A stretch of DNA of 64,000 nucleotides from Cloeon dipterum (lineage: Eukaryota; Arthropoda; Insecta; Ephemeroptera; Baetidae): positions 26,743,681-26,807,680 of the forward strand of contig NC_088786.1 of NCBI RefSeq assembly GCF_949628265.1. Reading direction: 5' to 3'. A program made the position numbers and the translations under genes. This document shows positions 27,310 through 40,440 of this stretch, piece by piece (the stretch's first letter is position 1; each line of letters starts with the position of its first letter). The notes under the pieces are model-generated. The model saw only the letters and a list, made by a program, of their open reading frames with translations. It was not told the DNA's origin and ran no database searches.

Positions 27310-30250
27310 ATGCCGTCGATGGGTGAAGTTTTCAACGACTACCTGCTGTAAGTTTTCAGTAAAATTCACTTGAAAAGCACCCAAACAATTATAAAGACTA
27401 ATCGAGCAACGAGCTGTAAAAATAATTTACATATATGTTAATGGGACATGAGACTTCCTCGTTGCATCGCGTTTAATTCATAAATAACTTGCACGCATAT
27501 CAACGTCATATTAACGTTATGTAATTATTTAGGCATGTTACTCCAGAAAAAATTTACGTGGAGCCAATCGGAGAAAAAGGTTTGCTGGTGATCGACCGAG
27601 TGACTCAAGATATTTACATAAGTCAAGGCATGTATTTGTTTTGAAACCTATATCCTAATTTTATCTGTCGGACATCAAATTTTTTCAGAATCCAACAGTA
27701 TCATTCCACCCTCGGCGAGCACGAAGCCAATATGCGGCTTAATTGGAATTACCAGATTGATAGCGGGCCCATACCTAGTTGTAATTACTAAAAAGAAACT
27801 GATCGGGCAAATAAATGGGCAAAATGTTTGGCAAGTGGTGGGTGCTGAAGTCATTTGTTGCACCAGAACTCTATTGCATCTCACTGAAAACCAGGTTAAA
27901 TTGAAACTATTCCAACCGAACTTGAAAATAATATTATTCCTTTTCAGGCTGCAGAAAACAAAGTTTTGGTTTCCATGATCGAGTTCATGCTAACCGTTCC
28001 GTACTTTTACTTTTCTTACACTTATGACTTGACCCACACACTGCAGAGGCTTCACAACACCATTCCAGAATATCTGCAGGTAATATTTGTTATGGAAAGT
28101 AGAATTTTGCAACACTCAAGCAAAGATACAAGTAATATAATAACTCAAAACTTGAAGGCTCTTTTATACAATTAAATGTGGAAAAATTACTTCGCACTCT
28201 ATTTTAGTAGCACCTTCTAAGAAATAATAATAGAACTGATCGTAAATTAAATTTAAAAATATTTTTTCAGACCCCACTCCATGAAAGAGCTGACCCTCGA
28301 TTTGTATGGAATGGTCACATGCTTCATGACTTCACATTGCAGCCTGAATTGAGCCAATATTGTTTGCCTGTTATTCTGGGCTGTATCCTTTTAAAATATT
28401 TGTATTCCTTGTTAATCAAACGTACTGACAACTTTCTAGATTTTATTCCTTTACTCAAAGCTATCAGTCATATCCATAAACTCGTGCAACCTGAATGGCA
28501 AGACATTTTCGTGGAGTTTGGTGTCGCGTCGTTGTTGCCAAAGGGCTGGAACCCGGTTCTTCATGCGAGGCATTGACAGCGATGGGCAAGTTGCCAACTT
28601 TGTTGAGACTGAGCAGATTGTCGAGTTCCAGGGTGACAAATGCTCTTTCGTCCAAGTATGCATTAAATATTTTAATTTATTCAGTGCATTTTAATGAAGT
28701 TTAAAATTTTTTAGACTAGAGGATCAATTCCCCTGTACTGGAGTCAATTGCCAAATCTCAAGTACAAACCCAAACCCCGGCTGAGCGAGGTTGACGACCA
28801 CATCGAAGCTTTCAGAAGGCATTTTGACACTCAGATTTTCCACTATGGCCGTCAAGTCTTGATCAACTTAGTAAATTATTTAAAACTAAACAGGATTGAT
28901 TAATTGAAATAATGGTAACGGGCAGATTGATCAGCGTGGAGCCGAACACGTTTTGGAACAAGCATATCAAAATATGGTCCAATTAGCGAACAATCCCAAC
29001 ATCAGGTGCGTTGCGTAGCTATTTTGGCTCTAATTTTTGTTAATTTAAATGGCATTTTTTTGCAGATATGAGGCTTTTGATTTTCATCACGAGTGCCGCA
29101 AAATGCGTTGGGAGAGGCTCAACATTCTGATTGACCGTCTTGCGTATGAGCAGGAAGAATTTGGCCAGTTTATCCTTGCAAGGGACGGGGCTCTGATCAG
29201 CCAGCAAGAGGGTGTTTTCCGCACCAATTGTATCGACTGCCTTGACAGAACAAATGTCGTCCAGAGTATGCTAGCCAGATGTGCTCTGCAGAAAGCTTTA
29301 GAGGTTGCATTTTAAGTTTTACAATTTTAGCTTCAATAATGCTGTAAAATCTGCAGAGATTCGGAATTCTAAACAACGGCCAAAAGGTTGAGGATCAGCC
29401 ATCATTCGAGCGTCTTTTCAAAAATGTTTGGGCCGACAACGCTGATGATATAAGTGAACAATATTCTGGTACAAAAGCACTGAAAACAGACTTTACCAGA
29501 ACTGGAAAGCGAACTGTATCTGGAGCTCTAGCTGACGGAGTTAATTCTTTGACAAGATACGTCAAGAACAACTTCCAAGATGGATACCGACAGGTAGATA
29601 TTAGATATACACCATCAATAAGCAATGATTAATTTTTGAGTGCACAAATTTCCATAAAAAAGCATTAAACATTTTAACTGATTGAATTATCTTTACCTCA
29701 TCAGCTTTAAATTAGTGTTTTCTGTAAAGTAAATTCCAATTTTCTTGGTTCAAATTTAGAACAAAGATATACTCTTGTTGACAAGCAAACATCATATTTC
29801 TCGAATTTTATTCAGGATGCCATCGACCTGTTCCTTGGAAATTACTTTGTCGAGGACCACGACAAGATGCAACCCGCTCCATCGCCTCTTGCTCTTAGAC
29901 AGCGGGACTGGAAATATCTTACAGTAAGAATGTTGTTTCAACTTGTAAGTCTCTACTACGCTTAATTTATTTTCAGTTCCCTCTGGTTTTGGCTGGTGCA
30001 ATTGCGATGTTCTTTGCGAACTTCATCACTCCACTTGGTAAGCATGATCAACGCGTGTGTAGTTTGCCTCATATGTGTGTGCTAAGAATCAAAATCATCC
30101 ACAGAACATACCACATTCACACTCCTGTGTTTGCTCTTCTGGGGATGTATGATTTTCGTCACCGCCATTTCGATTCTGCGCTACGGTCCAGAATATGTAG
30201 ACACGCCTAGGCTCAATGCCAATCGCAATAGAGTTTTGTCGATTGAATGA
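27310..30250 (+). CDS. Sac1: Sac1 phosphoinositide phosphatase
   Basis: Sac1 is an ER/Golgi membrane phosphatase that removes mainly the 4-phosphate of PI4P. Thirteen exons join in frame: 27310-27347, 27533-27627, 27689-27894, 27948-28079, 28271-28382, 28468-28655, 28715-28870, 28926-29005, 29066-29303, 29357-29593, 29816-29923, 29977-30037 and 30105-30250. The product is about 598 aa against 587 in human. The SAC domain carries the CX5R(T) catalytic motif CIDCLDRTN in the ninth exon. Two hydrophobic segments near the C-terminus ([16 protein letters not shown] and [19 protein letters not shown]) form the membrane hairpin. The tail ends RNRVLSIE and lacks a KKxx signal. The second intron seems to use a GC donor (CAAG|GCATGT at 27628), since nearby GT sites give the wrong frame or a poor match. 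A poly(A) signal is at 30437-30442. Confidence 0.95.
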
Positions 30251-30418
30251 AAGGTAGGGTCAGCTCTTCATTAACGATTTTTCGCAGCCCAGTTGACCTC
30301 AAATGGCTCTCTGGATTGTAGGAAATTGTATTATTTGATATAAAAAGGTCTTGTTGCTTTGTCTTAACTCTCAAGCGTTAAATTGTATCCATTCTGTTGT
30401 TCATTATTATTTAATGGA

Positions 30419-30442
30419 TTTATTATGAATTGCGAAAATAAA
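30419..30442. terminator. Interleaved poly(A) signals of Sac1 and Cda4-like gene
   Basis: The plus-strand AATAAA at 30437-30442 follows the Sac1 stop. The minus-strand AATAAA (TTTATT at 30419-30424) lies beyond it and serves the chitin deacetylase gene. The 3'UTRs therefore overlap. Confidence 0.5.
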
Positions 30443-30589
30443 ACACAGTAAGCGCGTGGCTGCTGAGTATATAAAGAATATTAAGCAAGTATTATATTTT
30501 CAATTAAATTAATAATCATTACAAACATAATTATATGTTATGCTTGAGCAACATACACGCCTCTTTAGGAATTAATAGCGTCAAAACGC

Positions 30590-33500
30590 TTAGTTTTCAG
30601 GGTTGTACACGTCCCTGCCGGCAATGCCGGTGCCCTCGGAATCGCCGATCCAAGGGTATTTGTTGGGGCATTCTCTACATGTTGTCAGGTACCTGGAACC
30701 GGGAACTGAGTTAGATTCTTCCGCATCTAAGGATTATTTCGTGACCGACCTAGTTGATGTGACGTTCACGTCGGGAGCCCTAAACCTAAGTGGGCATTTG
30801 TTTGGCAAGTTGCAAGGGGCCGCAACGGAAGCGGGTTTCTCGCAACGCCACGGCTCGTAGGTGTTGAGGTCCTTAACAGGCTTGGGGTCGGTCATCCAGA
30901 CGAGAGCTTGAGTCGTAGTCACCACCCACACGTCGGGCCTAAAATCGTGATGTTGTAAATTATTAGGTTTTTCCTTGATCAAGTTATGCTTACAATGAAA
31001 TCGCCCAGTCGATGAATTTGTGGAAGCCGCCCTCCAACTCCTTAATCTGGAACCAGTTTGTGTGGAAAGGCATCATGTAGGGAGCGCGGTTCTGGTTGTA
31101 GTAGCGGTTGAAATCCTCCTTGAGCCACTCAAACACCTCGTCAGGGTCGTGGTGGTGCAGCACGCACTGGTCCAAGTAGGGACAGTGACCGCCCTCGTAA
31201 GTTTCGATGTAGTGGGCGTTCAGAGGCACCTCCCAGATTCCTAAATAAATTCAAAGGTCACCCTCTGATCTGAAGATTTTCTAAATAAACTTACCAGGGA
31301 AAGACTTTGTCGGGCAAGTGCCTGCCTTGCAATCGTGTGGGATTTTGTAGTCAAGCGTGTAGGGCCAGATGGGTATCTTGCTTGGCGGCACGCTGATGGA
31401 GCTGTCGTAAATGTAGCCAAAGTCCTCAAGCACCTCGTATTGAGCGTTTCTGCCCGGTTTCAAGAAGGGGGCTCTCATGCCGACGATGTCGCTGCGGGAC
31501 ACGTTAGCAAAGTGACGCAGAATTTCCCTCTGTCCGATCATCTCGCCGACCCACTCTTCGTAACCCTTGTTTTCTAGGTCGTTCTGCAAACTAATCAGTC
31601 ATTGCAAATAGATTTTGCCATAAGCTTATATGCCCAAAAAGCACTTACGAAATCGTTTCAGTGGCGATTTCATGGCTCTGGCTAGCCAGTTCCTGGATCA
31701 TGTGGTAGTTGCTGTACTCGTGCGAAATGAAGAAGGTACCTTTGATGGCGCAGCCGTTGGAGTTCTTGCGTTCGCTTGAAAATATCCTCTTGTAATGCTC
31801 AACGTTGTTCAGATTCACGGCCCCGTCAAAGGTCAGCAGAATCATTTGAGGCGTCTGATAAATAAAATTTAGATTTCTCCGTGACGTCGGAATATGCGGA
31901 AATACCTGACTGGGCTCCAGTCCGCCAGGAATCCTTGTTCCGTCTTTGGAGCAGAAACAGTAGGGAAGGGAGCAGGCGCTGGTATCGCACTTGTTAGCAC
32001 GGTCGATGAGGGGCTCAGTGCTAGGGGCAGGGGCTTTTTGGTCTCGTTAGCTTTTTGCAACGGAAAAATAAGTTACAAACTCACTAGAGGCGATGGGCCC
32101 ACAGCGGGCCTCATTCTTGAACGTGCATAGTTTTTTGATGTCGTCAAAGTATAAACCAGATGGGCACCGGTTGAGGTAGGGGAAGTTGTCGACGCACTGC
32201 AATTCGCCCAATTTTCATATTGCCTCTATTTTTTTTCTAAAATTTCAAACCTGATAAAATCTGCGGCAAGTCGCTGGATCTGCGTAGTTTCCGTTATCAC
32301 CGCCTTCAGGACAAGTATACTCGCTTTCTGTCGCCCTCCTTATGCGTTCACCTGGAATTTAATAATCATCCATTAGACTGACTGATTGTTTCAAAATTCG
32401 CATCTCTGGAGGCAAACTATCACAACACCCGATGAAAAGGAAAATGCCCTTGAAACTCTGGCGGCAATGCCTGTGGCGATTATTTTGCTCTCAAAACACC
32501 CAAAATTACAGCATAATGAAATCTTATATGACGACAAGCCTCGGGCGCTAATTTCCTATTGGTGCTGTTTCACAATTTGAAATATCGCAATACAATTCTT
32601 TAAATTAGGAATTTTACCATGTAAGGCATCAGTTGAATTGAATTCAATTTAATAATGCGTTCCCTTTGTAACGATTTTAGACATGCAAAACGCACATCAA
32701 GTCTATTTATAGCGGCCTCACGTTTTAATTCGTGTTTCGTTGCCTACAATGCGTTTCGTCAGTTCGTGGTTGCAGTCGGTCTGGTCTCAAGGTTGTTTGA
32801 AGCAAAGTTTTAAACGGCAGAGCAAAAACTGGATTGAAAATTATCAGGAGGGGTAATACAGGTCTTGCTGAAAATAGATCCAATGCCATTCGCGAGAAGT
32901 CTGTCTTTGTATCCATTCAGGAAACAGCACGCTTTTCCAATCGAGGGCGAAAAATCGCCGCACGCGCGGTGTGCATTTCTTTCGCAGCCAATTTTCGCTC
33001 TGCTTCTTGTCGGAATGTAGAAGCAAAATCAGAAAATGTGTAGCATAACCTCATTATTATCACTCTCTGTTGCGAGCACTTTCTCTCTGCGCTGCTCAAT
33101 CCAGGCCAATATGATACCTCACGTGTGTTTGTATTTATGGTCGAGCACTGATCTATATTTGCATACGCAACTTCTTCCAATTTCTCAGTCATTGCTCTCT
33201 TCTCGCGAGAGTGCAAAAAAACAGGTTGCACTCTGCCGCTAGGTGCGGTGAACAATATGTATTATCGTCGCGATATCTGGGCGAGAGTATAAATCGCGCG
33301 CGCGTTTCATTTTTCCTCTGGTCGCAGCGTTGACCCCGAACTCTCTCGGAATTAGCATTTTTGTCTGCGCCAAATTCATTTAAGGATTATAATAATTGCC
33401 GCTCGTGCTGAGAAGAAACTGGGCGCATTTCTCACAGTTTAAACACGCGCTGCAATGAGTTTTTCTCGCCAAGGGGAGAGAGGGAAATGAGACAAATTAA

Positions 33501-34214
33501 GCGGTGAGCGCGTTATAGAAAGTTTTGTTTAATGTGAATGTCAACCTCGAGCTCACAAATCCACAAATAATTTCTTTGCAGTGAAATTTCAAGTGAGAGT
33601 AAAGAAAACGAAAGAGAGTTCAGGCGAAAGAAAATCCAAAGATGAGCTGGAAACCAATGCATTTCGTTTATAACGGTACCTGCTCCTTGAACGTAACACG
33701 ATTTGACGGCATTTAAATATTGAAGGCAGTTGAGCAACTCCTTTAAGAGATACCTCTCCTCGATTAAGCAAGTATTATCTGGGGGAAAGAAAACTTATAT
33801 ATGCTGCTAATTGTTTGTTTTTCGCAGAACTGCTTATAATTACGCAGTCAAAAAGCTGATGACATTGGTCTACTCTTGGCTCACTTTCACTTATTTGTAT
33901 ACGAATCGATAAAATTGTGAATGTCCAAGACCGGTTGTAAAAAGTGTCAGGCCGCGCTGTGAATTGTAAGCATATATCAAGGTTGCAATTATTTAATTAC
34001 TTGGAAATTCAAATCTATCACAAAATTCCCAAACTTCGTTATACCATCAAAATGTTTTTCTCTCCACAAATCGATAAAGAGTGAACCAAAGATTCGTCGT
34101 AACTAGGAAGAAACAATAAAATTGGTGTGGACTATAGTTACCTGTGACTATGGCTGTTGTAATTAGCGCGATTGCGGCGACCAAGAGCGGTCGTCTTGAG
34201 GAGGTACACTTCAT
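30590..34214 (-). CDS. Chitin deacetylase, group III (Cda4-like), secreted
   Basis: This is a secreted cuticle or tracheal enzyme that removes acetyl groups from chitin (polysaccharide deacetylase, CE4). Nine exons join in phase: 34142-34214, 32251-32351, 32085-32196, about 31906-32033, 31649-31854, 31295-31590, 30994-31240, 30750-30938 and 30590-30692. The product is about 484 aa. Exon 1 encodes a signal peptide (MKCTSSRRPLLVAAIALITT). One chitin-binding peritrophin-A (CBM14) domain follows, split over exons 2-3 (CPEGGDNGNYADPATC...C...CPSGLYF). There is no LDLa module, which with the single CBM14 indicates group III rather than groups I/II. The CE4 domain begins at QMILLTFDGAVN, where most homologues read TFDDA. 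In the metal motif after the conserved SHEIA the usual second His is replaced (SHEIATETIS). Thus the first Asp of the pair is present and the second is Gly. Reduced or altered catalysis is possible. Confidence 0.9.
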
Positions 34215-34700
34215 TGCTCGCAATGTCTCGGACAACTAGTCAGGGCACTCGCCGCGTCTCATTCCTCTCGTCTCGCTCGCTGTTGCAGAGGACAGAAAAG
34301 AAGTGGTGAGTGAACGCGCGGCGCGCGCCGCGCAAGAGAGGAGAAAAATATCTCGGTGGCCAGGTGAAATGCTAGGTCGCACATCTCGCACTTTCCAATA
34401 AAACGCCGCTGCCGCCGCGCTGCCGAACAAAGCGACCGACTGTCGATTTCTATTCCAGAAACTTTTCCATTGGCCAACGGCGAGCCCGCAAGGGCTGCCG
34501 CCGACAGCCCCCTCTGGGCCCGCAGGGCCCGATTTGCGAACAGGTCGGTGCTCGCGGTGACCTAGTAGTCGTCTTATGTTTCTTTTTAATCAAGGTCATT
34601 GTGTGCGAGCAAGCCGGTCCCTGGCAGGCACGGCAGACGGACGCACTTTCCACCACGCCTTTCTGCTTCCTTTATGCTTTTCATAAATTAATCCTGGCAT
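34215..34700 (-). promoter_or_regulatory. Upstream region of Cda4-like gene
   Basis: This CpG-rich segment lies upstream of the signal-peptide exon. It includes an 18-bp GC palindrome (GCGCGGCGCGCGCCGCGC, 34316-34333). It is the expected place for the promoter and 5'UTR. No TATA box is evident. From 34700 to 35074 the DNA is AT-rich with no feature seen. Confidence 0.4.
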
Positions 34701-35074
34701 GGAGATAGGAATAGAAATTCAACACACACGTCTCTCTCACTATACTAGTATCACTTTTCTTTATTTAGATCATCGGCATTTAATAGATATTAGAATACAA
34801 AAATATTGCTGACGATCAAGGAAACTGTATCCTTGAAAATGTTACCTTCTATTTTTTTCCTTAAGCGTACAAAATAAATAAGTAAAAGTTAAAAATATGG
34901 CGACGTAGAGCGCGATTGTTGGTTGGTTCGAAACATCCTGCTCTCGGACGTTTCCTCATTGCTGTGTTAGCTTTGTACACAATTATTTTGCTGATCGAGA
35001 GAGTTCTCGCTGCTTGGTGAAAATTGCGCGTTTTTGTTCCTCAGTTGATCGCAGTCGTTCGATTCACGCTTCAT

Positions 35075-38000
35075 TCAAAAATAAGTGTTGTAGTCACTCT
35101 TCCCGCTCTTTGTTACGCTAAATTTTCTCGATGCAGAGTTGTACATAAGATTGCTCTTCATTCCGCCGATTTTTAACATCTGAATAACAATCATCATTCA
35201 AACAGATGCGGTTTCTCGCTACGATGCTCAATTACCTTTTTCACGTTGCTCAGTGTGAACGTTCCGTCCGGAACCATTTGCTGCCATGCTTCAATCGTGA
35301 AATCGGGTATCAATGCAGCGGTGACGATCACCAAAGTTAAAAGCCAGAAGTTGGGAGACTCCATTAGCACAATGTAGCCCCAAAGCTTGTCGGTATTCCG
35401 GCCGCCACTTAAATAAATTCATCATTTACAGTTCTACTATTTTAACAATAAATAACTACTTACAGAGCAAATCCCGGCAAGTAACAGTAGAGAATAACAC
35501 AACCCGTGAAAAGTATGATCATGCAAAGAAGAACGCTGCCGAAAAGCGGCAGAGTCCAGAAGCGACTAGCGAGCATGATTTTTAAATTGACTATCATAAC
35601 AACGTTGTGCATGCACACAGTGCCGATAATCCAAAGACCCGCGTCGGAACCATCCCCGTTGAGTGCAGTGCTGTTAACTTGCAAGTAACCCATAGTTCCG
35701 AAGTAACTGCAAACCGCATGCCAGAACCCTATTCCAATTGAATTTCAGTATTTTTACTTTTTTATTGCAAAATGGGGCTCACCTAATGAGACCCAAAGCA
35801 AGAATTTGGGCCAAGTCATCAAACTGTTTTTCCGGTGCTTTAAATAATTTTCTGGGTGTGCGAGGAGAGTGTCGGCGCTCAAATCTTGTTCAGTAATTCC
35901 GAAGATAACAACAGGCAAGAAGGTGAATGTTACGTTGTACAAAGTAATGTAGAATCCGTCGTAAAGCGCCTGTGGATAATGAATGATTAGGCGCGTTAAA
36001 AATAATGCGATGCTGGTGTGAGCGTGTTCTTACCGTGGTCGAGAAGTAGTTGAAAAATTGGAAAAACACTTGCGGTGTGACGTATGCGATGTTCTTGTAG
36101 AAGAAATACTCGACCAATAATGCTGCTCTGCGGTAGTACCAGTGACCGTGGACCAAAAAGGCACGCCTGAGGTGCTGGAATCGAGGAATCGCGAAGTCTG
36201 AGCTGAGCACAGCCTGCCTGCCTTCTTTTCCGACCACGCCTGCACAAATTTTGTTTAAAACTAAACTATAACAGCTTATTTATGCACTAACCAATTCCGA
36301 CATGCGCCTCCTGAATCATGGACACGTCATTGGCGCCGTCCCCAATGGCAGAAGTCGTCGGACGATCCTTTGACCCTTTCATTAATTGCACGACCTGCAT
36401 TTATTTCAATGGCTCATCAGATGAAAGTGTTAATTTTAGTTAGACATGTGACTTACCTCGGACTTCTGAAGGGGAGACAGACGACACGCCAAAACCGTGG
36501 CACACATTGAACCAACTTCTTGCAGAAGCTCAGGTCCGTCCGTCAGGGTCATTGCCAAGCTTGATCCATCAATGATTAGACTGTAACTCCTCCGCGGGTC
36601 GCTCAAGATTTGTCTCCTTCAAAAAGAATTGTGATGATTTTCAACATCAATTTCCTCATTAAAACGAACTTATGGTTTTCAAGCTCATCGATGCAATGTT
36701 TGCTGCTCTTCTGCTCGACAAGCATGAGCTGAACAGTCTCTGGCTTGAGATGTTTGCAAGAGAGGCTCACGTTGATGGCGGTCTCCACCTTGTCCCCTGT
36801 CAGTACCCAAACCTTGATTCCGGCAATGCCGAGACTCTCCAGCGTTTCAGAAACTCCAGGTTGCAGTCTGTCCTCAACACCAGTGGCTCCAATCAGCTCC
36901 AGGTTCTGTTCGATGGCCTCATTTGCCGCCCTCACAGCTGCTGCTCGGTTTTCTCCCACCATCTGTCTGGCATCTTGCAGACTTTTGTTCAAACTGTTCC
37001 ATTCCTCTTTGCTCACGGCTCGTCGGGCAATCACAAGGGTTCTCAGACCCAGCTGCAATTTCGATTCAGTAATCGGGAAAGATTCGACAAAGCAAATCTT
37101 ACGACTGCAAAATCTCCAACGTGTTCGAGTGTTTTTTCAATCGGGCCGCTCGTGCAAAGGGGCGCTACAATTGATTCTGCCCCCTTGCAAAAGATCCAAA
37201 TCTGTCCTTTGTCGTCCTCAATCACAACCGTCATCCTTTTGCGTTCTGGAAAGAATTTTATCGTTTTATTGATAATGATCCACGCTTTATTACGATTTAT
37301 CTGTATTACCTGAAGTAAAATCAATTGTCTCCAGCCGCTTGACTTTTACGTTTCTGCCGTCTCCCATCTTGATCATCAACTGCTCCGTTATCTCACCTGT
37401 ATACTGCGCACCACACCTATTGTTAAACAATTAAATGCGGCGCTTGAAACAGTTTCAGCTCCAATTTACCTCTGGGCCACCTCGACCAGCGCCTTTTCGT
37501 CAGGGCTAGAGGCTTGATATTCCAAGTTCGAAGTGCCTTTGACCTGGTCCTGGGCAACTTGCACCGAGTGGCACGTGGCCAGAGTGAAAAAGAAAAACTC
37601 CACCTCGGGCTGTTTCACACAGCAATTAAAATTATTAAGGATCACTCTCATTGTGTCAGTGCAAGAACTCACGGCAAGGTTAAACATGGTTTTCACGGGG
37701 TCAGAGTTGTACTCGTCATATCGTCTCAAGTTTCCACTCAATTCTTCATAGCACTGTGTGTTAATTGAGCATCTTCTGAACACCATATCGTTTTCGGTCA
37801 GCGTGCCAGTTTTGTCTGTGAACAAATACTCGACCTAGCCAAGCGTTAGAATTTCTGCGACAGTATACAAAAAGGATTGTTTTACCTGACCAAGCTCTTC
37901 GTTCAGATCGGAAGTGTTGCAAATTGCAATTTCGTCCAAGTCCTCAGAGTACATAGCCAAATCCCATCCAAAGAACACACTCCCAATGAACTTTTGCAGT

Positions 38001-40422
38001 TCTAAATATAACCAATTTGTCGGTCTAATCCTTCATTTTAAACTTTAAACAAATCATACCCATAGTCACGTAGAGCGATATAGGAATAATGTAATTGAAA
38101 ATTACGACGAATGAGAAAATGTCTTCAACAATCCGGCCACCCTCCACCACCGGCCTTGGTGGCATGTACTGTGTGTGCATGTCTGAAAAAAACACCCAAT
38201 TACATCGCACTGATCTAAGTTGCCTAATTGGTTGCTTTACCAAAAGCCCGCGTCGCCTCAAGGCCGTATTTCAGCCCACTGCAGAGCGCCACCTCGAAGA
38301 CAAGGACGGATAGGAGGAAAATCAGAAACCTGTTCACCGTTCTGCAAAGAGTTTACAATTTTTTTTATCCTATTTAATAGCAAAAAATTCGGCTCACTTT
38401 TCAACAGTCGAAAACTTCTTCTTGGGTGGCTTCGAGTTCATAGCCAACTTTGTGTGCTGACCGGTATAAATGACGGCACCTGTATAGAAAATAAAAATTC
38501 TAATATACCCTTTTTTAGTTTGATTTCCTGTTTTTACCGTAAACGTATTGGGTGTTTTTAACTTTGGAGCCACGCAGCAACAGATTGTCTGCTTCCAATG
38601 CCTCGGCGTCGCCTTTTTTCTCGCCCGACAGAGTCTCTACCTTTCCATGGTATGAGTAGAGGTCAACAGCCGGTGGATCGCACTCGACCCGTCCCTTGAA
38701 CTTCTCCAGCTGGGACAACGTCCGATAGTTTCTCAGCGACCGCGGGCATTTCATGGTCTAAAGAAACAGTAATTCAAGTCATTATACCAATAAACTTTAG
38801 TGTGATTGCAGAAATTATATTGCTCTCTTTATGTAACAATTAAAGTTCGAATGCAGTAAACGCCAGAAATAGCAACGAACGCCTCAAAGGATTATGACAA
38901 TGACGCGCTGGATAGCCATAAATGAACATTTTATTGTCTTTTAGCAAATAAAAGCGGCTTTTTTAGAGATTACAGGCGGAGCCGATCGATTTCATAATAC
39001 AATGTTTGCAGTGTTTTAGTGATTCATTGACTTCCAGTAAGTCGCACTGAGCAAGCTCAAAGTGCACCACGGAAAATGGCATTGAAAACACAGAGCGTAT
39101 TATCAAAGCCAATGTTTAGTTTGTCAGCAAGTGAGATGTCAGATTTCTCATGCAAACAACAAGATTTCTCGTGTTTAAATTGACTTTAAAAAAATAAGAA
39201 TTGCCCACAGAACTCACTTTCAGGTTGGTTTCGCCGTCCAAGTTAGCCGTAGTCACATAGCAAATTCCTGCGTCGTCGCTGCTGGAAATCAAAAGGATGT
39301 CACAAGGCACAGGCTGTTCGTCCAAGATTTTCACTATCTCCCCGACTCGTAAATCGCAGGCTTTCACGGTCTGAATATGTTTCAAATAATTTGATTGTGT
39401 ATTTTTCAAAACGAAAGAACATTCGCCTTACCTCTTCCTTTCCATTTCTTACGACGATCACCGGCGCATTGTTCACCTGCCGATCCGCCTTGTGCCGAAG
39501 GAAGTCCTCATAGCCCTGTTTGAGCGCCGTCAAGAGCACCACGTATACCAAAGGAATCAAACTTGTCGTCGGGTCCACAGGGCTGTCAATAAGTTGCTGC
39601 GCAGAAAATAATCATATATAAATTTAAAAAATAATCTAGTTTTTATTTCATGATATCTCTGAAGTGCAGATTTTCCGCTTGTTGGTTATGATTTAATAAA
39701 AAATGATATTCTCTCTCTTAAAAATAACTTACCTGCGTTATGGCCATACATAGGAAATAGAAATTCGCTATCCTTTGAAATTGTTCGAACAAGTTCAGTG
39801 GCACGAACGTCAAAACGTTGTACTGTAAATTAAAATGTATTGTCAGTGTCTGCTGAAAATTTCCTCTCAACCGAATAGGACGCTTACCCTTGACGTGACA
39901 ATCCTATTTTTCGGAAATTTTTTGTGCGTCTGCACCGTGACCGGGTCATCGGGGCTGTTGATGAAGAGTTTCCTCGCCTCAGTCCCACTGGAGCTTTTGT
40001 TCCCCTGCGAACAGAAAAAACGTTACGGTCATCGGTGGTTAAATTAGGTGCGTTCGCGGACAAATGAGAGTTTCCTCCGCCAAGAAAACATGCAACGAGT
40101 GCGGCAAGCCGCGCTGCGGAACTCGTAACAACGCACTGCGAGCCAGGTATAACGCGGAAAAGCATTAGTGCACGCTGCGAAATTGCTGTTTGTTTTTTAA
40201 AAGGGCGTGTTACGAAAACGCTTAGAATAAATCTGATAAAGTTATGTCCACAAGGTAACACGTCCGTCAATCTTATCATACTATGCCAAAAAAGTTGCAA
40301 AAATACAGCGACTTAGGATAAAAAAATTATATGCTTTGTAGAAAATTATCCAAAATGTCAGAGACAATAGGGCCTAAATGATCTTAAGGTTGGAGTGGAA
40401 CTCTTCCGTCCCATCTTACCAT
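35075..40422 (-). CDS. P4-ATPase phospholipid flippase, class VI (ATP11-like)
   Basis: This is a plasma or endosomal membrane ATPase that moves aminophospholipids to the cytosolic leaflet, normally with a CDC50 partner. P-type landmarks are all present: DGET (actuator loop, about 39230), PISL in TM4 ([12 protein letters not shown], about 38060), the phosphorylation motif DKTGTLT (about 37810), KGAES (about 37180), LTGDK (about 36800) and GDGAND (about 36335). The C-terminal half ([20 protein letters not shown]) matches ATP11A/B/C most closely. Exons read include 39888-40004, 39733-39822 and about 39432-39598; the last is 35075-35179, ending KSDYNTYF. The first long exon lacks a Met. A phase-compatible ATG followed at once by a donor lies at 40420-40422 and would give MGNKSSSG. 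That start is inferred. The intergenic distance to GrpE leaves room for another first exon. Confidence 0.92.
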
Positions 40423-40440
40423 GGCGAGAGCTGCTGACGA

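Noticed and set aside
33288-33294. TATAAAT followed by CG-rich DNA inside the Cda4-like gene's first intron (plus strand)
   Set aside because: It looks like a TATA box, but no initiator at the right distance and no plus-strand gene follow. Kept only as a note.
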